A stretch of 64,000 nt of DNA from Actinoalloteichus caeruleus DSM 43889 (GCF_000429185.2 NZ_AUBJ02000001.1:2170001-2234000), one strand, 5' to 3'. Positions 1 to 9,976 are shown, counted from the stretch's first letter. The notes: a model not told the origin generated them from the letters alone. Translations and numbers: made by a program.

Positions 1-196
1 CGGCGGGATGGTCACCGGCGGGGTGCTCGGCGGCTCCGTTCGCCGCCTCGGAACGCACCGGCCGGGACGTGCGCTCGCGGCCGGTCCGATCCTGATCCCC
101 CACCACCGGGCCGATGCTCGCCGGCCGGAGGTGCGCGGCAACCCTTTGCCGGGCCCCCGGGTCGTGGCACAGCTCGGCGAACAGCACTCCCGACAT
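1..196 (-). CDS. partial hypothetical protein, runs off window start
   Basis: An open frame reads leftward from an ATG at 196 and is still open at base 1. The visible N-terminus begins MSGVLFAELCHDPGARQRVA and then becomes Pro/Arg/Ala-rich. Codons are GC-rich in third position like the real genes nearby. I do not recognise a family and the upstream ribosome site is weak, so this is only a plausible gene end. Confidence 0.3.
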   Translation of the reverse strand, partial: MSGVLFAELCHDPGARQRVAAHLRPASIGPVVGDQDRTGRERTSRPVRSEAANGAAEHPAGDHPA

Positions 197-501
197 GGCG
201 GGCACGGCCGCCGCCTGACGAGGACGACGCGCGGCCGTGCCTTCCCCCACGTTCCGGCTCCGTCCCACCGGTGCCGGTCCACGCGCCGACCCCCGACGGA
301 TACCCGCGCGAGTCCCGGAACCGGTGTGCCGCACAACCGAAACCGGGTGCGCGACACCGGAACGAGGTCCACCCACTCCCCCAACCAATTCCCCCGGTTG
401 GGGGCTTTCGCGTTCCCCGACCACCGGCGCGACAACCGTTCGGCATTACCGGTTACCGGGGGTTGCCCGGCGCCACGCCAACTGGGAAACGGGAAACCCC
501 G

Positions 502-770
502 TCATCTTCCGGCTAACTCGCCGCTTTCCTCGACAGAATGCGGCGAGAACCGAGGTGAACAGGTGTCGCGTATGAAGACGAGCAGATCACGCCACCCGTC
601 CGCGACGGCGACCACCGCGGCGGCCGCCACCAGGGCGAGCGGCAGCCGCCCGACCCCGCACCCGCCACCAGCGACACCAACGCCCATCCCTGCACCAGGG
701 TGAACACCACCGTGCACACCAGGTGCGAGGCCGTGCCCCCCACCGCCGACCTCAGTCGCTCCCACGCCAT
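502..770 (-). CDS. small two-helix membrane protein, one-base frameshift
   Basis: The start ATG at 770 follows a strong GGAGGAGG ribosome site. The first half contains a hydrophobic helix (HLVCTVVFTLVQGWALVSL). The reading frame then has to shift by one base near 650-658, in a G/C-rich run, after which a second helix (LALVAAAAVVAVADG) and the tail WRDLLVFIRDTC follow to the stop at 502. Read across the shift it is about 89 residues, a typical small actinobacterial integral membrane protein of unknown role. It diverges from the regulator gene starting at 922. The shift may be a sequencing error or a real inactivation. Confidence 0.5.
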
Positions 771-921
771 GACTGCCTCCTCCCTCGCACGGGCGCCCGA
801 CACGTTCCGTAGTGTTGTCGGTGCTCCCCGTGTCCTGACTCAAGGGTCATCGGGGACGGACCCGGCAACCAGCGGTTTCCGCGTACCTCGCCGGGAGGCA
901 ACGGGAAACGGGGAGGCGCGA

Positions 922-2210
922 GTGGCGGAGGAATCCACACTGTTCGGTGCGGAGCTTCGACGGTTACGGAGGAAAGCGGGGCTGTCCCTGGGCGAGTTCG
1001 CGAATCTCGCGCATTACAGCAAGGGATACCTGAGCAAACTGGAGAACGGGTCCAAACCGGCACGCCCGGACGTGGCCCGCCGCTGCGACGCGGTTCTCCA
1101 CGCTGACGGGAGACTCGCCTCCCTCGCCACCCCCCGGAAACCCGAACCCGCGACTACCGAGGTGGACTCCGAGGATCGCGAGGTATGGCTGATGAACCTC
1201 ACCCAGGGCGGCTCCAGCTGGTTCCGACCCATGAACAGGAGAGACGCGCTCGCCCTCGGGCGGGCTCGTTGATGGGTTTCACCCTCACCGGGCAGGGGGT
1301 GGCGGCCACGGCGGCCGAACAGCCCGCCGTGGACCTCTTCCGCGCGCTGTTCGAGAACCTGCGCACCCTCGCGCAGACCGCCAGCCCCAGCGTGGTGTTG
1401 CCCTCGCTCGTCACGCAGACCGACGCACTGCGCAACCTCGCCGGATCCGCCCCGGAGCGGACCCGAGTCGAACTGCTCGCGCTGTGCGCCCGCTACGCCG
1501 AACTCACCGGTTGGATGGCACAGGAGTCCGGGAACGACCAGTCGGCCCTGTGGTGGACGCGGCTGGCCGTGGACCTCGCCACCGAGGGCCACGACCCGCA
1601 CCTGGTCACCTACTCCCTCGTGCAGCGCGCCCTGGTCACCCTCTACCGGGAGGACGCCGCCCAGACCATCGACCTGTCCAGACGGGCCCAGCGGGACGGC
1701 CACGCCCCCGGCCGGGTGCTGGCCCTCGCGGCGAGCCGGGAGGCGCAGGGCCACGCGCTGGCCGGTGACCACACCGGGTGCCACCGCGCCCTGGACCGCT
1801 CCCGGGAGCTGTTCGCCCGCCAGGAGGACAACGAGGGCCCGGTGCTGGGCACCACCACGGTGGCCGACGTCGCGGAGATGACCGCCGGGTGGTGCCTGTT
1901 CGAGCTCGGCCGGCCCGCGCAGGCGGTGGAGGTGTTGGAGAAGCAGGTCGAGGCGCTGCCCGCGACGGCGCTGCGCAGCCGCGCCCGCTGGGGGCTGCGG
2001 CTCGCCCTCGCGCACGCGGCCGCCGGCGAGGTGGACCAGGCCTGCGCGCTGGCCGAACGGCTGCTCCCGGCGGTCACCGTCGTCAGCTCCGCCACCGTCG
2101 CCGTCGACCTCCGCAGGCTCACCCGCACCCTCGCCCGCTGGCACACCCACCGGGCGGTCCACGACCTGTACCCGCGTCTCACCGCCGCCCTGCGCTCCGA
2201 GGCGGTGTGA
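922..2210 (+). CDS. XRE helix-turn-helix regulator with TPR-like C-terminus, split by a frameshift
   Basis: The GTG start at 922 follows GGGAGG. The first part (922 to about 1258) carries an XRE helix-turn-helix: GAELRRLRRKAGLSLGEFA, then YSKGYLSKLENGSKPARP as the recognition-helix region, followed by a linker ending NRRDALALG. That frame stops at 1272. The frame one base back continues as GSLMGFTLTGQG and a helical, tetratricopeptide-like region rich in Ala/Leu to the stop at 2210. Actinomycete XRE-TPR proteins normally have both parts in one chain of about 400-430 residues, so this is one gene with a missing base around 1258-1264 (CTCGGGCGGGC), either error or mutation. It lies 60 bp upstream of the TIR gene on the same strand and is probably the first gene and regulator of that operon. 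Confidence 0.75.
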
Positions 2211-2270
2211 ACCCCGCCGCGCGATCCCGCGCGGCCTGTCCCTCCGGAAAACCTCGAAGGAGAAGTGTCC

Positions 2271-2996
2271 GTGACACGCGTCTTCGTCAACTACCGCACC
2301 GGCGACGAGGAGATGGCCGCGACCCTGATCGAACGGGAGTTGTCCCGTCGGTTCGGGTCGGGGGTCGTCTTCCGGGACAGCAAGTCCATCCCCCCGGGGG
2401 CCGACTTCGAGGAGGCACTGCTGTCCGCAGTCCGAGGCAGTGAGGCGTTGTTGGCCGTCATCGGCGGCCGGTGGCTGACGGCCGGCTCCAGCGAGGGGGG
2501 CCGGGCGGTGGACCGGGACACCGACTGGACGCGACGGGAGATCGTGGAGGCGTTCCGCCACGACGTGCGGGTGGTGCCGGTGCTCGTCGGCGGCCGTACC
2601 CGGCTCGACCGCGAGGAGCTGCCCGCCGAGCTGGCCCCGCTGGTCCGCTGCCAGTACCGCACGCTGGGCCCGCACACCGCGGAGGAGGACCTCGCCCGGC
2701 TCGCCGACTCGCTGGCCTCGGTGCTCCCCGGCCTCGCCCCCGCCGCGACGGCGGCGGACGGCGAGGCTCGCCCCGCCGCCACGCAGGCGACCACCAACAA
2801 CATCGGGCGGGTCGACGGCCGGGCGGTGCAGGCCACGCACTACCAGGAGACCTACCAGGCCCCCGTGCACACCGGGAGCGGCCCGCAGTTCACCGCTCCC
2901 CAGTTCCACGGCGACGGCACCACCTACGTCGCCGGGGACAACCACCACGGCATCGTCCAGCACTGGGGCGGCCGGCGCGGGGAGGGGCGCCGGTGA
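2271..2996 (+). CDS. TIR-domain protein with C-terminal amyloid-motif-like tail
   Basis: I chose the GTG at 2271 because AAGGAG at 2257 is 8 bases away, whereas the GTG at 2265 is too close. The 241-residue product has a TIR domain over residues 1 to about 155. It shows the first strand VFVNYRTGDEE, the SIPPGADFEEAL region and the DWTRREIVEAF helix, where E90 sits at the position of the catalytic glutamate in bacterial NAD-cleaving TIR domains. The tail is low in charge and rich in Gly, His, Gln and Asn: NNIGRVDGRAVQATHYQE, then GDGTTYVAGDNHHGIVQHW at residues 214-232. The second motif resembles residues 32-50 of the next gene product. NAD hydrolysis as an abortive-infection effector is an inference from the fold. 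It is probably co-transcribed with the regulator upstream and the NTPase downstream. Confidence 0.85.
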   Translation: MTRVFVNYRTGDEEMAATLIERELSRRFGSGVVFRDSKSIPPGADFEEALLSAVRGSEALLAVIGGRWLTAGSSEGGRAVDRDTDWTRREIVEAFRHDVRVVPVLVGGRTRLDREELPAELAPLVRCQYRTLGPHTAEEDLARLADSLASVLPGLAPAATAADGEARPAATQATTNNIGRVDGRAVQATHYQETYQAPVHTGSGPQFTAPQFHGDGTTYVAGDNHHGIVQHWGGRRGEGRR

Positions 2997-3006
2997 TCGG
3001 GGGAAC

Positions 3007-3041
3007 GGGGGTGGGGGCGGAGAGGGGACGCCCCCACCCCC
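3007..3041 (+). promoter_or_regulatory. 13-bp perfect hairpin between TIR and NTPase genes
   Basis: Arms at 3007-3019 (GGGGGTGGGGGCG) and 3029-3041 are exact inverted complements around a 9-base loop. It sits between the TIR stop and the NTPase start, ending 16 bases before the ATG, with no T tract. It may attenuate transcription or set the ratio of effector to sensor, but it may also be only a GC-rich spacer. Confidence 0.5.
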
Positions 3042-3057
3042 ACCGGGACCCGCCACG

Positions 3058-5190
3058 ATGGTCGGGCCGGCGGCCGACGGGACCTCCGCACCGGCACCCC
3101 CCGGGCCGCCGCCGGCCGCGCCCGCGTTCGACGGCGGCCAGGAGGTCGCCGGGGACGGCGCCACCCTGATCGGCCACAACCACGGCGGCACGCACCAGAT
3201 CTACGGCGACGAGGTGCACCACCACGCGGAACTGATCAACAACGGCACGCTGTTCGTGACCAGCTCGGACGGGCGAGTCCGCATCAGCCGCGACCCCCGG
3301 CACATCAGCCGGGACCACCTGCGCCAGCTGGCGGACCGCTTCGTTCCACCGCCAAACCACGCCTGGGCGGCGGACCAGCTGGCGGTCAGGAGCATGGTCC
3401 TGCTGACCGGCCCAGCTGGGGTGGGCCGGCGCAGCGCCGCGCAGATGCTGCTGCACCACGACGACGACGAACGCGCCCGTTACCGGGAGCTCCCGGCGAG
3501 CTCCTCCGAGTCGGAAGGGGACGTGCTCGACGAGAAGGCGATCCAGCCGGGAGAACGGTTGCTGTGGGACCTCGCGAGCCGCCCGCCGCAGGACCCGGCC
3601 GAGCTGCTGATCCACTTGGACTCGTTCCGCACCACGCTGCGGGAGCGGGGAGCCCGGCTGGTCGTGGTCCTCAACGAGGACCAGCTCTCCCAGGTGTCGG
3701 GTGAGTCGCGGCCGCTGTTGGTCACGCTGGGGCGCCCCGATGGTCGGGCCGTGCTCGCCAACCACCTGCGGGCCGACGAGATCCCGTTCTCCGAGGCGGA
3801 GCTCAACGATCCTCGACTGGACTCCCACTTCGAGTCCGACCCCATGCGCCAGCTGGCGAAGCTGGCCCAACTCGTCCGGGACGCCCAGCACCGAGCCTCG
3901 GCGGACCTGCCGTTAGGCAGGCTCCTCGGGCAGGCGTTGGAAGCCCTGGACGGGCACGGGGACGACGTCGCCCAGCAGGTACGGAGCAACCCCTCCGCCC
4001 ACTTCCGGGCGCTCCTCCTCGCCGCCGCGCTGCTGGAGGGAGCCAGGTTGGAACCCGTGCAGCACGCGGCGACCGGCCTCCTCGCGAAACTCCACTACCC
4101 GCCGGAGGAAACGCACGTCCTCGAACGCCCCGACCTCGCCGAGCGGCTGGCGGCGGTGGGAGCGGTGACCAAGGACGGTCGGGTCACCGGATTCTCCACC
4201 CTCGCCTACGGATCCGCCGTCCTCACCCACTTCTGGCGGTACTTCCCGGAGCTGCGCCGCGAGTTCCGTGCCTGGGTCGACTCCACCATGCGGCTCCAGG
4301 GCCTCACCGGGCGGGACCGCGATCTCGTGGTCACCCGCTTCGCCGAGCAGTGCATCAGGACAGAGCAACAGGGAGATCTGTTCTCCCTCGTGCGGGACTG
4401 GTCCGATCGGGGCGAGTCGCGGAGCTCGCCTTTCCTGCTGCCGCAGGTGGGGCGAGCACTGGACCACGGGCTGGCCGACCAACGCGCCGGATGGCGTTTC
4501 CGCGAGCAGATCCTCCGCTGGTCCCAAAACAGGACGCTGCCGGTGGACCTCGCCCAGGTGCTGATCCGGCTGTGCGTCGAAGCCATCGTTCCCGACCACC
4601 CCGACCAGGCCCTGGTCCGCCTGCACCACCTCACCCGGCACCAGGAGGACAACGTCGTCGCCTCGGCCAGCGACGCGCTGGACGCCCTCGCCAAGGACCA
4701 CCGCTTCCTGCGCCGCCTCCTCGACCGGCTGGCCACCAGGATGGACACCTCCGGGCCCCACCTGCACGGCGACCTCCGGCTGTTCCTCCAGGTCACCGCA
4801 CCAGACCGGCTCACCGACCCACGTGGGCGCGCCCGTCCACTGCTCGCGGAGACCCAAGTTCGACGGCACCTGGTGCACTGCTGGGCGCTGGTCCTCTCCC
4901 ACGAGCCGGAGTCCGGGTGGGAGCCCTCGGTATCGGACTGGCTCGCGGCGGTGGCGGAGGACACGCGGCGCGAACCGCTCCTCACGGTCCTGGTGGACGC
5001 CGCCATCAACGCCAAGGCGCTGAACCCGCTCTACCTCACGGCCCGGCGATGGGCGCTGGGCCGGGCGGTCAACGCCCAGGACACCGCCCAGCGGACCCAC
5101 GTGGCCCGCGCTCTCCACCACCACATCAACCGCGCGCAGGGTCTGTGCCCGCTGGGGGCCGACCGGCGCGCTGAGGAGACACTGGCATGA
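3058..5190 (+). CDS. P-loop NTPase, NLR-like candidate sensor of the TIR operon
   Basis: A 710-residue protein. Residues 1-30 are Pro/Gly/Ala-rich. Residues 32-50 (GDGATLIGHNHGGTHQIYG) match the C-terminal motif of the TIR protein. A short beta-rich stretch follows (INNGTLFVTSSDGRV). A P-loop GPAGVGRR lies at 118-125, with Arg where Lys is usual, and a hydrophobic strand ending in acid (RLVVVLNED) fits Walker B. The rest is helical with no clear repeats and could be the STAND-type helical and sensor region, although I do not see a firm NB-ARC signature. The ATG start has a poor ribosome site just after a hairpin. The stop overlaps the next start as ATGA, implying coupled translation. The sensor role is inferred from context and the shared motif. 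Confidence 0.7.
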   Translation: MVGPAADGTSAPAPPGPPPAAPAFDGGQEVAGDGATLIGHNHGGTHQIYGDEVHHHAELINNGTLFVTSSDGRVRISRDPRHISRDHLRQLADRFVPPPNHAWAADQLAVRSMVLLTGPAGVGRRSAAQMLLHHDDDERARYRELPASSSESEGDVLDEKAIQPGERLLWDLASRPPQDPAELLIHLDSFRTTLRERGARLVVVLNEDQLSQVSGESRPLLVTLGRPDGRAVLANHLRADEIPFSEAELNDPRLDSHFESDPMRQLAKLAQLVRDAQHRASADLPLGRLLGQALEALDGHGDDVAQQVRSNPSAHFRALLLAAALLEGARLEPVQHAATGLLAKLHYPPEETHVLERPDLAERLAAVGAVTKDGRVTGFSTLAYGSAVLTHFWRYFPELRREFRAWVDSTMRLQGLTGRDRDLVVTRFAEQCIRTEQQGDLFSLVRDWSDRGESRSSPFLLPQVGRALDHGLADQRAGWRFREQILRWSQNRTLPVDLAQVLIRLCVEAIVPDHPDQALVRLHHLTRHQEDNVVASASDALDALAKDHRFLRRLLDRLATRMDTSGPHLHGDLRLFLQVTAPDRLTDPRGRARPLLAETQVRRHLVHCWALVLSHEPESGWEPSVSDWLAAVAEDTRREPLLTVLVDAAINAKALNPLYLTARRWALGRAVNAQDTAQRTHVARALHHHINRAQGLCPLGADRRAEETLA

Positions 5191-7528
5191 ACAGCGAAGA
5201 ACTGTCCCGGATCGGGGCCATCGGCCTGATCGCCGCGATGGTGCCGCTGGTGCTCGGACTCGGCCTGAGCTGGCCGGCCCTGGTCTGGGTGCCGTTGGCC
5301 CTCGGCCTGCCCGCGGCCGTCGGCGTCTACGCCAACCACCAGTTCCGTACCCGGCGGCAGCGGCGGGAGTGGTATGGCTCGGTGGGGGCGCCCCCGTTCC
5401 CGCCGCAGGGCCCGGAGACGGCCTTCCCGCCCCTGCCGGAACCGGCCGCCGAGGAGCCGGAGTACGAGGAGTACCGGGAATCGGTGCGGTTGCCCAGCGA
5501 CGACCCCGACTACCGGCTGAACTTCTCCTGCACCGTCTGCTGGCGGGCCACCGGCTCCGGCGCGCCGGAGGGGCTGCGGCGGCTGGCGGGGAACACCGTG
5601 ATCACCCGGGCGCTGGCGGTCACCCGCGTCCAACCCGCCACCGAATGGGAGGTGACCGCGCACCTGGTCGCCGCCGAGCTGGGCAGGCTCCTGCCGGACG
5701 GCTCCGGTCGCGTCGAGGTGTGGGCGAAGGACGTGGAGCTGACCCTCTCGGACGAGGACCAGCGGAGGCTGGACCGGCTCGGGGAGCTGCGCAAGGACGC
5801 GGAGGTGCGGGATAGGGAACGCGACCAGGAGCGGGCGGAACGCGCCTACCTCGGGGACGACGTCCTCAGCAGCACCGGCAGCGCCACCGTCTGGTGGCTG
5901 GCCCAGAACACCCGGGACTCCAAGAAGGTCGAGGAGACCGTGAACATGCTGGGAAGCCTCGCCACCCTCTCCGCGGCGGCCCACGGCACCGAGATACCGG
6001 CGGGGGTGCGGCGGTTGATCGCCGACTCCGTCGGGGAGGGCGCGGGCGGATGCGGGGCGACCGACCACCAGCACATCCCGACCGAGCACATCACGGTCAC
6101 CGCGCATCCGGAGGTGGGTGGCCAGCAGGGACTGTTCCACGACGGCGCCTTCCACCCCAACGGCTACTCCTCGGGCGCCCACTTCACGGTGTCGGCGACG
6201 ACGTCTCCCTGGCCGGACGGCGGGGACCCCGGGGCCGTGGACGACGGTTCGGACGCACTGGGGCACGTCGACGGCCTGGCGCGGGACCTGTTCCCGCCGT
6301 CGGACCAGCCGGGGCGGATGGTCTTCTTCGACCGCCTCGCCGATCTGGTCGCCGTGCACGGGGGCGAGGAGCTGTCCTCGCGGATCCGGGAGCACTACGA
6401 CGTCCCCGGGCTCCCGCCGGAGGACGTGGCCTCGCCCGAGGTCGCGGGAGCGGGCGGTGACGGGGAGGCAGGTGTGAGCGGCACCGCTGGCGAGGACGCC
6501 AGCCGGGCGGACGACCAGCGGGGGCGGGGTGAGCCGGAGCGCGGGGCGACTGGCGGACCGGGCGATCCCTCGGGGCAGTGGCCGTGGTGGCGGAACGGCG
6601 GCGACCCGGACGGCGCGGGGGCGTCGGACCGTCCCGCGCCCGCCCAGTCGGCGGAACAGCGGGGGAGCGACGCCCCGCACCGCGCGGGGGAACGCTCGGA
6701 CGCCGCGCTCGTCACCCCGGCCGCCGCACCCCCGGGCACACCGGTGACGACACCCACCCCGCCCGCCTCCGGCACTCCCTCCACCTCCCGCTCCGACTCC
6801 GAACGGCCGCCCGCGACGAACCCCGACCAGGAGGGCACCACGCCGAACGGCGCCACCGGCGGAAGTCAGGCCGAGGCCGTGCCCGGAGCCTCCGCGACCC
6901 GCACCAATGCCGTCCTCGCGGAGGAGCGGGCGGCCGTCGACCCCGCACCACCCGACAACCCGACGGTGACGGGTCCCCGGGCCACCTCGGACCTCGGCGA
7001 CGCGCCCGCGTCCCCGGCCGAGGTGACCAGCCCCCGCCAGGGAGTCCGGCGGAGACCCCGACGTCGCCCGTCACGACCACCGGAACCGGCGGGCTGTCCG
7101 AGGCGGACGGCACGGGCGAGGAGGACACCGCGACCGTGGCCCCACCTCCTCCGACCGCCGCCGCGCCACCCGCGGCGACGACCACGTCCGATGACCGCCC
7201 CTCCCCAGCCCCACCGGCCGAGCCGAAGGCCACGCCGCCTCCGACCGGCCCGGGTACCACCTCGTCCACACCGCCTCCCGCCGTGCCGACCTCGCTGAGC
7301 GACCCGGACGGCAGGCTCGGGCACGCCGGGTTCTGGAGCCCGACCACCGGGTACGCCCCGCCGTCGCTCACGACCAGTTGGTCCGATACCCAGCACCGCG
7401 AGAACGGGTTCGGTGTCCGGCCCTGGACGGGATGGGAGGCGGAGGACCCGCCGACCAACGGGCACGACCCGTTGGGCCCCCGGCCCGACGAGGACGGGTT
7501 CGACCAGCGGCGACCGAACTCCTCCTGA
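5187..7528 (+). CDS. membrane protein with long disordered tail, fourth gene of the TIR operon, frameshifted
   Basis: It starts at the ATG that overlaps the NTPase stop. Residues about 8-50 form two hydrophobic helices (IGAIGLIAAMVPLVLGLGL, then WPALVWVPLALGLPAAVGVY). A Pro/Glu-rich linker follows, then a roughly 200-residue mixed domain including CTVCW and a charged helical segment (RLGELRKDAEVRDRERDQER), then a very long Gly/Pro/Thr/Ser-rich tail. The original frame runs to 7298 but becomes Arg/Pro-dense nonsense after about 7031. One base lost from the C5 run at 7031-7035 would restore SPPPGSPAETPTSPVTTTG and the acidic C-terminus ending at 7528, just before a terminator hairpin. I recognise no family. 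As a membrane partner it could be the site where the TIR system acts, but that is inference. Confidence 0.65.
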
Positions 7529-7537
7529 TCTCCCTCC

Positions 7538-7570
7538 CCGGCCGGCCCACGTCCTCCGTGGGCCGGCCGG
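7538..7570 (+). terminator. terminator-like hairpin after the TIR operon
   Basis: Perfect 13-bp inverted repeat: arm CCGGCCGGCCCAC at 7538-7550, its complement at 7558-7570, and a 7-base loop. It starts 10 bases after the stop at 7528, which supports 7528 rather than 7298 as the true operon end. Confidence 0.6.
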
Positions 7571-8049
7571 CCCGCGTCACGGCCCCCGAGCCCCGTCCCG
7601 TCGGGACGACGCCGAGCACCGGGCCGCCGGCTCGGTTGCCCCCTCAGCCCGAGGACCGGGTTCCTGGACGCCCACCGACGGGTCGCGCCCCACGCGGCCC
7701 CGGGCCGAGGGCGGTGGATGCGGACCGAGCCGGTGCTCGGGACGCGTTCCTCACACCCTGGGCGTTCGCTCCCAGCTCACCCGGTCCGCCGCCGGTTCCC
7801 GGCGTCCTCGCCCAACCCCGACCCCGCGGGTTTCGATAACACCGGCACGGTTGCGCGCGATCCATGATCGAACGGTGCGAACGGCACGAACCGGGTCCCG
7901 AGTCCCTTCTGGACCGGCTCGGCGGGGGTGCGGGCCGGGATCGGGCCATCCACGCGGGAATACCCCGGTGGCCTGACCGGAACGACGCCGGAACACACCC
8001 GGTCCCTCACCCACCGTGGCAGCATCGGTGTTCGGGGAGAGGAGCCGGA
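7571..8049. other. intergenic region
   Basis: Frames here have no family resemblance, no good ribosome sites and poor codon bias. It presumably holds the promoter of the FAD oxidoreductase gene. Nothing else seen. Confidence 0.4.
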
Positions 8050-9318
8050 ATGGGCAACGGGGCCAGGCAGGACGACAGCGCGAGGGGGACGGCGACGATG
8101 GCGGCACCGCCCTGCGTGTCGACGGACGCGGTGGCGCGCCGCGCGGTGGCCCGGGACTGGGGAGGACAGGTCGGGGTCGTCCCGGCCTTCGTGGCGCGTC
8201 CCCGGACGGAGGCCGAGGCCCAGGAGGCCGTGAACTGGGCGGTTGAGCACGACCTGCCGTGGGTGCCACGCGGGCAGGGCCACTCCTGCGGGGGCCGCGC
8301 CCAGTCGGAGGGCGTGGTGGTGGACCTGTCCGGGTTGGACGCGGTGCACGACGTCGGTCCCGACTTCGTCACCGTCGGCGCGGGCATGACCTGGAGCCAG
8401 GTCCTCGACGTGGCCGCCGAGCACGGGTTGGCCCCACCGGTGATCACCGACCATCCGCACCTCTCGGTGGGCGGCACGTTGTCGTTGGGCGGGGTGGGCG
8501 GCACCTCCTACCGGCACGGCGCGCAGGCGGACTCCGTGGTGCGGATGTTGGTGCTCACCCCGGGAGGCCGGGTGGTGCGGTGCGGGCCCCGGCTTCGGTC
8601 GGACCTGTTCACCTCGGTGCTGGGCGGATCGGGAACGGCCGGGCTGATCCTGCGGGCGACGCTGCGGCTGGTCCCCGCTCCGGCGGTGGTGCGGCGGGTC
8701 CGGCTGACGGTCGGCGGTCCCCGGGCCCTCGTGGAGGCGCAACGGGAACTGCTGGGCGACGAGAAGCCGGACCACATGCAGGGGCTGGTGCAGGTGGTGG
8801 ACGGAGGCTGGCGGCACCGGCTGGACCTGGCGGAGTTCGTCGACGAGGCGGCCGGGCCGTCCTGGGTGTCGGGTGGAAGACCGTTGCCGGCGGGCCTGGC
8901 GTCCCGCGTCGAGGTGGCGGAACGATCCCGCCACTCGCACCGGGAGTTCGTGCATCGGGGAGCGGCGGACGAGGCCCGGTTGCGGGAGACCGGGGACTGG
9001 GACGCGCCGCACCCGTGGGCCGCCGTGTTCCTGCCCGACGCGCACGCGGAGGACGCGGTCGCGGACATCCTTGACGGCCTGACGCCTCGACTGCTGGGGG
9101 AGGCGGGTCTGGTGTTGGTGTACCCGCTGCGGAGCATCATGCTGCGCGCCGGGCGGCCCGCGCTGCCCCAGGGCGCGGTCGTGTGGCTGTGCGCGCTGTT
9201 GCGTTCCGCGCCCCAAGGGGACCCGGCGGCGGTGTCCGACATGGAGGCCGACAACGAGCGGGTGCACCGCATCACGGCCGGGGTCGGCGGCACGCGCTAC
9301 CGCATCGGCGCCCACTGA
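8050..9318 (+). CDS. FAD-binding (PCMH-type) oxidoreductase
   Basis: The ATG at 8050 follows GGAGAGGAG. The 422-residue product has the PCMH/VAO-type FAD domain in its first half: WVPRGQGHSCGG, where the His of GHS is the residue that often carries covalent FAD, then VGAGMTWSQVLDVAAEHGLAP and the nucleotide-binding HLSVGGTLSLGGVGG segment. The C-terminal half is the substrate domain, with the look of cytokinin-dehydrogenase-like enzymes (DMEADNERVHRI near the end). It would oxidise a small substrate using FAD; the substrate cannot be told. An in-frame upstream start at 7864 would add 62 residues with no resemblance to a leader, so I prefer 8050. It stands alone between two intergenic stretches. 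Confidence 0.85.
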   Translation: MGNGARQDDSARGTATMAAPPCVSTDAVARRAVARDWGGQVGVVPAFVARPRTEAEAQEAVNWAVEHDLPWVPRGQGHSCGGRAQSEGVVVDLSGLDAVHDVGPDFVTVGAGMTWSQVLDVAAEHGLAPPVITDHPHLSVGGTLSLGGVGGTSYRHGAQADSVVRMLVLTPGGRVVRCGPRLRSDLFTSVLGGSGTAGLILRATLRLVPAPAVVRRVRLTVGGPRALVEAQRELLGDEKPDHMQGLVQVVDGGWRHRLDLAEFVDEAAGPSWVSGGRPLPAGLASRVEVAERSRHSHREFVHRGAADEARLRETGDWDAPHPWAAVFLPDAHAEDAVADILDGLTPRLLGEAGLVLVYPLRSIMLRAGRPALPQGAVVWLCALLRSAPQGDPAAVSDMEADNERVHRITAGVGGTRYRIGAH

Positions 9319-9976
9319 CCCGGCAGGCCCGGGCGGGGAAGCCCGGCCGGCCGCTGGGGCCGTCAGCCTGGGAGGCCCGTGGTGGCCCGCGACCCGTCCG
9401 GGCCGGTCGCTCCTCGGGCGGCTGGTCGCGGGGCGGGCCCCCGTGCTGGGTGACCGCGACAGCCGGACGTGTGTTCCCTAGCGGCATCACGACCCCACGG
9501 GGCAGACCGGTGCGTCTTCGCCAGCGACCGGCGGTGGACAGTGGTCAGGGCGAGCGACCTCCAGGGGGCGAGAGCCAGGGCCCGCCGGTGTGGCGCCGCC
9601 ACGTGGGGGACCCCGTCCTCGCCAGCGACCTCACACGACGCGCCGACTTCGCCCTGTTCATGCCGGAAGCACCGTCCAGCGTGGGCCCGACGTTGTGGTC
9701 CCAGGAGGCTGGTCGAGGAGTTCGGCACGCCAACTCATCAGGGCGTCCTCACGCGGCTCGGGCGGGTCGACGGTGGCGACCCACGGTGGCCACCAGCGCC
9801 GACGACGACTCCCTCCCCCGCCTGGTGTGTCCCCGGTCGGGCACAAGGAGTCCGAGAGGCGGCCCGACCGGTGGCTCCCCCTCGTGCCACACCCGCCGTG
9901 ACCAGCCATCGCCCGGTCAGGGCTCCGGGAATCCGGTCGTCGCCCCGCCCCGCCCGCCGCTAGCATCGGAGCCCTC
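9319..9976. other. intergenic region, 658 bp
   Basis: Several open frames exist on both strands, but none has a recognisable product or consistent codon bias. It presumably contains the promoter of the ABC-F gene. A decayed gene cannot be excluded. Confidence 0.35.

Noticed and set aside
1014-3191. A 725-residue open frame on the minus strand across the XRE and TIR genes
   Set aside because: It is antisense to well-supported genes, Gly/Val/Pro-rich, and an expected by-product of high GC third positions.
9319-9976. A DUF397-like or other small gene between the FAD oxidoreductase and ABC-F
   Set aside because: Candidate frames lack the W/G/D-S-K pattern of the family and have no ribosome site.
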